Of a stretch of DNA of 64,000 bases, positions 58,175-64,000 are shown piece after piece. Numbering within the stretch: the stretch's first letter is position 1; each line of letters begins with the position of its first letter. Source of the DNA: Malachius bipustulatus. Its lineage: Eukaryota > Arthropoda > Insecta > Coleoptera > Melyridae. A program made the translations under genes and the position numbers. The stretch lies in contig OU342637.1 in the NCBI GenBank assembly GCA_910589415.1, positions 24,775,162 to 24,839,161 of the forward strand, in the 5' to 3' direction. The notes beneath the pieces were generated by a model. That model worked only from the letters and a program-made list of their open reading frames with translations, was not told the DNA's origin and did not search any database.

Positions 58175-58451
58175 CTGGTGCTGTTATTTTATGCAGCTGG
58201 GCTGCAGTATTATTTCTCTCTGTACCACATGGTAGGTAGCACAACAATAGGAGCACATAACGGCACAAATTGCGTTTTTAAGAAAAAAAAAAAACAACAA
58301 AAATTGACACTTGTAAAAAAATCAGATTTTTGTCTAAGAAAATCTCAAAATTAACACAAAAAAAATGAAAATATTTTGTTGCAAATTATCATTTTCTTTT
58401 TCTTTTTTATATTTTACAAACACTCAAAGAAAGGTTAAAATAAATTTTAGT

Positions 58452-58540
58452 GAAATCAAACAAAATGGACAGGTGGGTTGGGCTTGCGCCATGGGATACA
58501 TCACAGGCAGCCAAAATTCATGCCAAAAACTTAGTGCAGT
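58452..58540 (+). repeat. Dispersed repeat, plus copy 1
   Basis: Contains GGGCTTGCGCCATGGGATAC and CAGGCAGCCAAAATTCATGC, matching the minus-strand copy at 20,781-20,846. Starts GAAATCAAACAAAATGGAC. Confidence 0.75.
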
Positions 58541-58672
58541 GCCCCCCGGTGCGACCTACTGGCTATTGTTAGTCAAGAGATGAATGACATGCTGTAAAGC
58601 AGAATGACATTCATTGATTAGTTGAGACTCATTAGTTTTGATCACATAATCCCGTGGATAGGTTAATCTAAT

Positions 58673-58735
58673 GAAATCAAACAAACTGCACGGATTGCGC
58701 CATAGGATACACCCCCGGCAGCTAAAATGTCTGCA
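58673..58735 (+). repeat. Dispersed repeat, plus copy 2 (diverged)
   Basis: Starts GAAATCAAACAAACTGCAC, then ATTGCGCCATAGGATACACC and CCGGCAGCTAAAATGTCTGC. 221 bp after copy 1 in the same direction and 140 bp before the start codon of the 58,874 gene. Confidence 0.7.
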
Positions 58736-58873
58736 AAAAATAAATAATCTATAATTTTGGGATGACTATTTACCAAAATTTTTACTCGCGCCAAAAAACT
58801 ATGTTCATAATTCATTCTTTTGGTAATTTTTGTCAAATTACAATAATTTTTTTGTTCTCCAAACACCATCAGA

Positions 58874-59143
58874 ATGTCGTCATACTTCTACCTCCTGGTC
58901 CTGGTGGTTCTCATAGCTAACCTGAGCAGCTGCTGGACAAGCTCCAGTCCTCCACCTCAACCAGTGTTCCAGCCAGCCGCCGCTCCCGCGGAAAGCGCCA
59001 CGTCGCCGCAACCGCAGTATGTGCCACACGCCACATTCCCTTTTGCTGACACCTACCCCGAGGGCTACCCTTATTACAACGTGCAGCCCTACAACCCAGG
59101 ACCCATTTCCGGATACATGAGCAACTATCTGCCAGCACCTCAG
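58874..59143 (+). CDS. Small secreted or single-pass membrane protein, exon 1 (residues 1-90)
   Basis: ATG at 58,874 to a donor, CAG|GTTGGT, at 59,143|59,144, phase 0. Exon 2 follows at 59,260; together they encode 185 residues. Residues 1 to about 21 are a signal peptide (YFYLLVLVVLIANLSSC). Residues 22-90 are rich in Pro, Ser, Ala and Tyr, low in complexity, with SPPPQP, PQPQYVPH and YPYYNVQPYNPGP. The GC content is far above the surroundings. The bases just before the ATG (CACCATCAG) could be a splice acceptor, so an untranslated first exon upstream is possible. I do not recognise the family. Function unknown; an extracellular matrix, cuticle or secretory role is conceivable. Confidence 0.88.
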
Positions 59144-59259
59144 GTTGGTTTATTGATTATTTATTTTTACCTTTTTTACCTTCCTAGTTAAAAAAAAATA
59201 ATTATTGTTATTATTACAAATTATTATTATCTACAAATATAAAGCAATAAATTTTTCAG

Positions 59260-59547
59260 ACTGTGTACCAGAACGTTCTTCGCGTATTTTCAAAAGTGGG
59301 AGTAGTCCTGCTGGGAGCAGTCTCCTTCCTAGCCATCGGGGGTCTCTTCGCTACGCTAATTTGCGCTTTGACACCTTTCTGCACCCTCAACTACGACGTG
59401 GGTATGGCTGGGCTTGACAAAGCGACCGTTCGCTCGCTCATGGATCCGGACAATATCTCCACGGCGGCCGCTCTTGTTCAAGACGCCATCAGCAAGTACA
59501 ATAGGCTGCAGAGAAGTACTTTTCAATCAGGAGGAGGTCGTAAATAA
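59260..59547 (+). CDS. Same gene, exon 2 (residues 91-185)
   Basis: Acceptor TTTTTCAG (AG at 59,258-59,259) opens phase 0 and runs to TAA at 59,545-59,547, after a 116-bp intron. It encodes a hydrophobic segment (about residues 103-125, with VVLLGAVSFLAIGGLFATLI), the motif CALTPFC with Cys 125 and Cys 131, then a polar tail with an N-linked site (Asn 155 in DNIS) and an amphipathic stretch, ALVQDAISKYNRLQ. So the mature protein has a Pro-rich region, one membrane or hairpin segment and a helical tail. The CxLTPxC motif after a hydrophobic stretch recalls small insect membrane proteins, but I cannot name a family. The hydrophobic part is unlikely to be chance because the frame continues across the splice site. 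Confidence 0.88.
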   Translation, partial: TVYQNVLRVFSKVGVVLLGAVSFLAIGGLFATLICALTPFCTLNYDVGMAGLDKATVRSLMDPDNISTAAALVQDAISKYNRLQRSTFQSGGGRK

Positions 59548-59676
59548 ATTATGAGTCATTAAATTTTTTTTTTATTATTGTACTTAGGTATATGAGCCAA
59601 TAACTGTATAAATGTGAAAAAAAGTCATTTCAGTGATTGACGCACGATGTTTAGGAGGAGTGCGGCAACTCCGAGA

Positions 59677-59682
59677 AATAAA
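59677..59682 (+). terminator. Poly(A) signal of the 58,874 gene
   Basis: AATAAA 130 bp after the stop codon, followed by a T-rich stretch. A second AATAAA occurs near 59,944. Confidence 0.65.
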
Positions 59683-59699
59683 TACGACATTACATTTCT

Positions 59700-60640
59700 T
59701 TTATTTTTATTTTATTTTATTTTTTCATTATTTCTTCATTATTTCATTATTTTTGTAACATTATTTTTTTATTATTATTAAATGTAAGAATCAATTAAGG
59801 GTTAATCGCGTATTTTAAACTGTAAATAATTAATACGAGATTACAATAGAGCAGAAAACAACCCCAGTGACATGTATTATACTATCCCAAGAACCTATGT
59901 ATGTACCAATTAGATTATACTTGTATGATTAGGATGTTCGGATAATAAAAATAATTATACTTTTATTAATTTTTTTATTTTCATTGCTAGAAAAGTAAGC
60001 TCTACCCTTTAAAAAATTACCATGAATAACGTTTCTTATTTTTGCCGGCAAAGAAACCTTAGAGAGGGAGATTAAAAATATTCCGTAGCTCCGACTCTAT
60101 TAATTATTCATTACAGAAATACAATTTATTTATACCTTATACCATATCGTATGCGTCTTCACTTCAAACTTAACTATTCCACAACAATAAGGTGATTTAT
60201 TCATTCAGGTATATAAGGTACTCCATACTCGCACAACTTTTAGATCGTTCTAGATAAGCGTCAAGTGAAAGTAAATTTGTTTGGTGTCAAAGTACACACT
60301 TAGGGCACACCTATTATTTTTTTTATTAGGAGTTACTGTTGTCTCTACAATAAAACGCAGAAAATGGGACAAATGGAAATGAAAGAACACTCCAAAAACC
60401 TTGTAGTTTGCTTCCATTTTAGAAATTTTAATATTTGGGTTAAATAATTTGGTCTTGAGGGACGCCAACTTATATCTCAAATATGCAAAAATCTGACAGA
60501 TTTTTGCGCAAATTTTTAGATAGGTAAGCAAACATTTTATTTCATTCATTGATTTTTCGTTGGTATTTAAAATCAATATTTTGCCTTGAGGAAAATCACA
60601 ACTAACATGATTATTGTTTTCAGTGGTAACAGACAACAGG
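59700..60640. other. No recognisable gene
   Basis: Begins with a T-rich stretch (TTATTTTATTTTATTTTATT). A 131-codon minus-strand frame (60,250-60,645) is AT-rich and has no family resemblance or splice support; one frame of that length is expected by chance in a window this size. Confidence 0.45.
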
Positions 60641-60650
60641 CTCAACTGAA

Positions 60651-60840
60651 AAAAAGGACCCCTAAAAATTTATTTATGATCCTATTCCGAGCAAAATATC
60701 CTTCCTGAATTTTTTATGGTGCTTGGGTACCATAGGTAGGTACACTTGACCTAAAATTTTGGATAGACGCAATTGCAGAAAAGGATCCCTAAAATTTATT
60801 TATGATCCCATTTTAAGCACAATATTATATCCTTAAATTT
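60651..60840 (+). repeat. Small tandem duplication, about 130 bp
   Basis: AAAGGACCCCTAAAAATTTA (60,651) and AAAGGATCCCTAAAATTTAT (60,780), both followed by TTTATGATCC and a TTTTTTATG stretch. Confidence 0.65.
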
Positions 60841-60849
60841 TTTATGTTT

Positions 60850-62200
60850 TTTAAATTTCAAATGTTTTTAGGAAGCCTGCTCTAACCTAAATTTATGTTT
60901 TCATATTAGAATAAAAAAGAATGATGACGGTAGCCTTACTATAGTTAACAGACTTTGAGGGGGAGGGCAATAAAGCACCCCAGAAGCAGCGCCGCAGGCG
61001 CAAATTTTTCATAGTTCAAGGTCAGGTAGTTTGACAACATCTGAAAATTTCTTTAGTTTTCTTCCGAGCCTTGTGGGATCCCCCTAGTTGCGGATTAATC
61101 TGTTGTAGCAACTGATGCGTTATTGCTCCTCGGTAAATCCGGCCTTGATTATGACCGAGTATCTCTATATTCGGTATATCCGGGTTCGTTATAGGCGAAC
61201 AAAATTTCTTTCCATAATCAGAACTTCACAATGCAAGCTATTTATGTAAACTAATGATACCATGACCTATTTTTATCGTAATCGATAAAAAGAGTCGAAC
61301 AAAACTAGGGTAACTCGGCAAATAATCACCAAGGGCTCATAAATTATTAAATGGCATTACTTAAACTCTTCTGTTAATGTATGGGTTTTTTCAATGCATT
61401 CTGTTAAGCTATTCATCATTATAGAACAATAATTATTATACAAAAACTGATTATTAAAATCTACATTTGGAGGTAGGTATATATTCAAAACACGATCGAT
61501 ATCATAAAAAAATAATTACCAGCAGTATATCCACATATAGCCAAATGATAGGTATTATAGGTAAGAAGAAATTGAGTCAGGGTTCAATTTAAATATCGGA
61601 TTCCGCTTATTCCCGTTTGTATTATTCATTAAATGGGAGGAAGATATTTTACAGGGACAATTGGACAATGTTGTAATTCGAAGCCTTTGTCATGGTAACT
61701 AAATTACGCAGGTACATGGCAAATACACGTTAGTTAGTTTCTATAACTCACCGGTTCTAAATGGAAAGTGGTGAAGTGTAAAGTTTCAAGATTTTAATTA
61801 ACATTATAAATCAATAGAGATTTCAGGGCATCAAACTGGGGAATTGTATTAATAACGAGGGTGTTATCCCATTAAATACAATTAGGTAAGACTTTCTCTA
61901 CTCTCTTAGATTCTCCAGAACTGTTAGAGCATTTTAACGAGATGGATTAATCAATCTCTCATCTTTTGTTTTATTCTCATTTTTTTTCTTTTTATTATTA
62001 TAAATGTTTTACTAGTGTGCTTCAAATTATATCCTTTTACTATAATTTTGACTAGTTTTTTCTAAGCGCTCGAAAATGAACCATATTCTCTTTGTTGATC
62101 CTTATACCTAAACCTACCGCTTCTTTATTTTCTTTATTACGTGTCCGTACAGCGCAATTCCGTTTGAGTAGCTGTGGTGGCGAAATAGACGCTGCTCAAA
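60850..62200. other. No recognisable gene
   Basis: Short GC-rich block near 60,990 (GCGCCGCAGGCGC, a small palindrome). AT-rich elsewhere, with GAGGTAGGTATATA near 61,471. Confidence 0.4.
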
Positions 62201-62204
62201 ACAA

Positions 62205-62760
62205 ATGGTGATGAAGGAGTCTCCCAAACCACGCAAGTCCCAAATCTCCCACCAATCATTTTCTGCTCCCAGGTTACGAACTACTTTCACCATTTTGCCT
62301 CAATCATTTGTGTCTACAACGGCTGCTATCTCTCGAAACAAGAATAAAATAATACAAACCTTCCCGCGGCTTCAAAATCTCACGAAACTTTGCAGAAATT
62401 CTCTTCACTTAGTTCGCCATCTTATATCATCCTTACTAAGTCTGTTGCGTCTATTAAAACCTCTTACATTTAAAACGGCCAAATTGTCCCCACGTCTTTT
62501 TCCGTCGAAAACTGGTGAGCTTCACCAGCACCAAGTACGTTTACAAATAAGAAAAATTAAGACTCCCAAACTCGCATTATGACAAAACAGCGGCCACATC
62601 TCTTTTCGTCGAAAACTGTTGACCTCCACTCGCATCATGAACAAATAAGAAAAATTAACCCTCCCAACATCGTATCATATGACGAAACTTCGGCCAAATT
62701 ATCCCCACATCATTTTCTGTGATAAACTGGTGACCTCCTCCTGCATCATAAACGTAAAAG
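62205..62760 (+). repeat. Satellite, period about 110-115 bp, left block
   Basis: Units contain CTCCCAAACTCGCATTATGA, CGGCCAAATTATCCCCAC and AAAACTGGTGACCTCC. Anchors at about 62,581 and 62,691 are 110 bp apart. The 125-codon frame at 62,205-62,582 comes from the first, more diverged copies and is not considered a gene. Confidence 0.8.
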
Positions 62761-63405
62761 CACAGAATAGGTACAATCAGAATATAAACTTCAATAAAAA
62801 TACCGAGTTCGCGCATCTACTCGGCGCATAGAGATCCGCCATGATTTGAGATGAGCTTTCATTAGTTTTGAATGCGGGCCCACAGAATAGAATTGTATCT
62901 ATTCTGTGGCGGGCTGGTGGCGGGCCTGCGTTTCTACTCTGAAGCAATGGCCGCTAGAGGTGTAGCTTGTCTCTAAAAGATCAAAGGCGCCTCCGGCGAG
63001 TTTAGCTTCTGATTATTATTGTGTGGTAAAAGTAAAAAAAAAGCCTTCCCAACCTTTCTGAACAACACACTTGCCCTAACGGTATGGTGAAGACAGAGAC
63101 ATCGATGTTTCAATGGTTATTTCCATCTCATCAGTCTGTCACATCACCACGCACTAGGGAAGTGTACCGGTCAGAAAGAAAATCAAAGCATAGTAAATGA
63201 TTTGTCGGAAACATAGTGACTTGCAAGGCAAATGCCATCTGACGACTGAAAAGTATACAATAACTTTTAATATGTCAATCAGAGATTCTCTCAGATAAAT
63301 CTGCAATTTTTTCACTACCATTTCTGACAGTTCACTGAAAAAACTTGTTTCTTCCCAACCGCGCAACGCCACGAAGCTGCACTTAGTTCTGAATCTCGTC
63401 ATCCT
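62761..63405. other. Spacer within the satellite
   Basis: A 12-bp hairpin, CCACAGAATAGA and TCTATTCTGTGG with a 6-base loop, lies at about 62,880-62,910. No gene recognised. It may be an insertion that splits the array. Confidence 0.45.
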
Positions 63406-64000
63406 TATACTTAGTCTGCTGCGTCGAAGAAACCTCCTAATCTCGCATCATCACGAAACTTCGCCCAAATCATCCCCCCACACCTCTTCTCATCGAAAAC
63501 TGGTGACCTCCACTCGCACCATGGTTAGAAATAAGAAAAATTAACCCTCCCAAACTCGCATTATGACGAAACTTCAACATATTATCCTGACAACACTTTC
63601 TGTGGGGATCTGGTGACCTCCACCCCCATCATGAACGTTCTCAAAATAAGAAAAAATTAACATTCCCAAAGTCGCATCATGACGAAACTTCACCCAAATT
63701 ATCCCCATACCTCTTTTCATCGAAAACTGGTGACCTCCACTCGCACCATGGTTAGAAATAAGAAAAATTAACCCTCCCAAACTCGCATTATGACGAAACT
63801 TCGGCAAATTATCCTAACAACACTTTCTGTGGTTATCTGGTAACCACCACGCGCACCATGAACGTGAGAGTAAGACAATTAACATTCCCAACCTCGCATC
63901 GTCACGATCACGTAACTTCGGCCAAATTATCCTCATATCGCTGATGGCCTGGTGACCACCATGGACGAAAAAATAAAAATAAAAACAAAATCTTCCAAAC
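63406..64000 (+). repeat. Satellite, period about 114 bp, right block
   Basis: The anchor ACGAAACTTC occurs at about 63,453, 63,566, 63,682 and 63,793, and a variant near 63,911, spacing 111-119 bp. Shared blocks: AAATAAGAAAAATTAACCCT, AAAACTGGTGACCTCCACTC and CACCATGGTTAG. The array runs off the window end. The 77-codon minus-strand frame 63,574-63,807 is a product of the repeat. Confidence 0.92.

Noticed and set aside
60250..60645. 131-codon minus-strand open frame
   Set aside because: AT-rich, no recognised motif, no splice or promoter support; about one frame of this length is expected by chance here.
62205..62582. 125-codon plus-strand frame
   Set aside because: Overlaps diverged copies of the ~114-bp satellite; composition follows the repeat.
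1..64000. CRISPR array or prokaryotic operon
   Set aside because: The tandem repeats are eukaryotic satellites without unique equal-length spacers, and there are no cas-like or operon-like genes.

Overview
This is an AT-rich eukaryotic genomic window, almost certainly from an arthropod and probably an insect. The reasons are a perfect Inr plus DPE core promoter (about 33,678, minus strand), short introns (60 and 116 bp) inside mostly non-coding DNA, degraded BEL/Pao, Ty3/gypsy-type, LINE and Tc1/mariner-like elements, and many MITEs and fold-back repeats. Scattered GTAGGTA-type motifs made me think of Hemiptera, but that is a guess. No bacterial genes, operons, CRISPR arrays, rRNA genes or functional tRNA genes were seen.

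Coding content is sparse. Two genes are well supported, both on the plus strand and both encoding small proteins with a signal peptide. One is a 150-residue Gln/Pro-rich secreted protein (coding exon 6,869-7,324), probably fed by a GC-rich, TATA-containing promoter and untranslated exon at about 2,290-2,663. The other is a 185-residue, two-exon protein (58,874-59,547) with a Pro/Tyr-rich region and one hydrophobic segment. Pieces of further genes are visible as short exons with no start codon. These are a convincing plus-strand terminal exon of 49 codons (37,719-37,870), a minus-strand terminal exon pair with a 60-bp intron and a poly(A) signal (20,850-21,118), and an ATG-free first exon with an Inr/DPE promoter on the minus strand (33,460-33,678). 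A TATA/Inr promoter candidate lies at 14,695. Other exons of these genes must lie in the large introns or outside the window.

The rest is repeats. Region by region: 1-2,250 has a 158-bp satellite; 2,290-7,580 is gene 1, with a tRNA-like SINE head in its intron; 7,600-12,900 has LINE fragments, a 600-bp fold-back and a ~31-bp minisatellite; 16,900-20,370 has a BEL/Pao remnant missing its reverse transcriptase, a 764-bp fold-back and LINE/SINE scraps; 27,000-28,740 has duplications and a small inverted repeat; 30,770-32,530 is a large 21-bp-unit array that changes orientation; 33,880-35,700 has degenerate repeats and a transposase remnant; 38,640-48,910 has LINE fragments on both strands, a gypsy-type gag remnant, a PIF/Harbinger-like MITE and a 149-bp array; 50,430-58,180 has three satellites, a TA-flanked 1,028-bp inverted-terminal-repeat element inside one of them, a fold-back, a possible solo LTR and a 1.47-kb element whose inverted ends enclose satellite units; 62,200-64,000 has a ~114-bp satellite that runs off the end.

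I did not find a multi-gene system. The most unusual features are the long fold-backs (possible hairpin-RNA sources), the orientation-switching 21-bp array and the start-less exons that an ATG-based ORF scan would miss.
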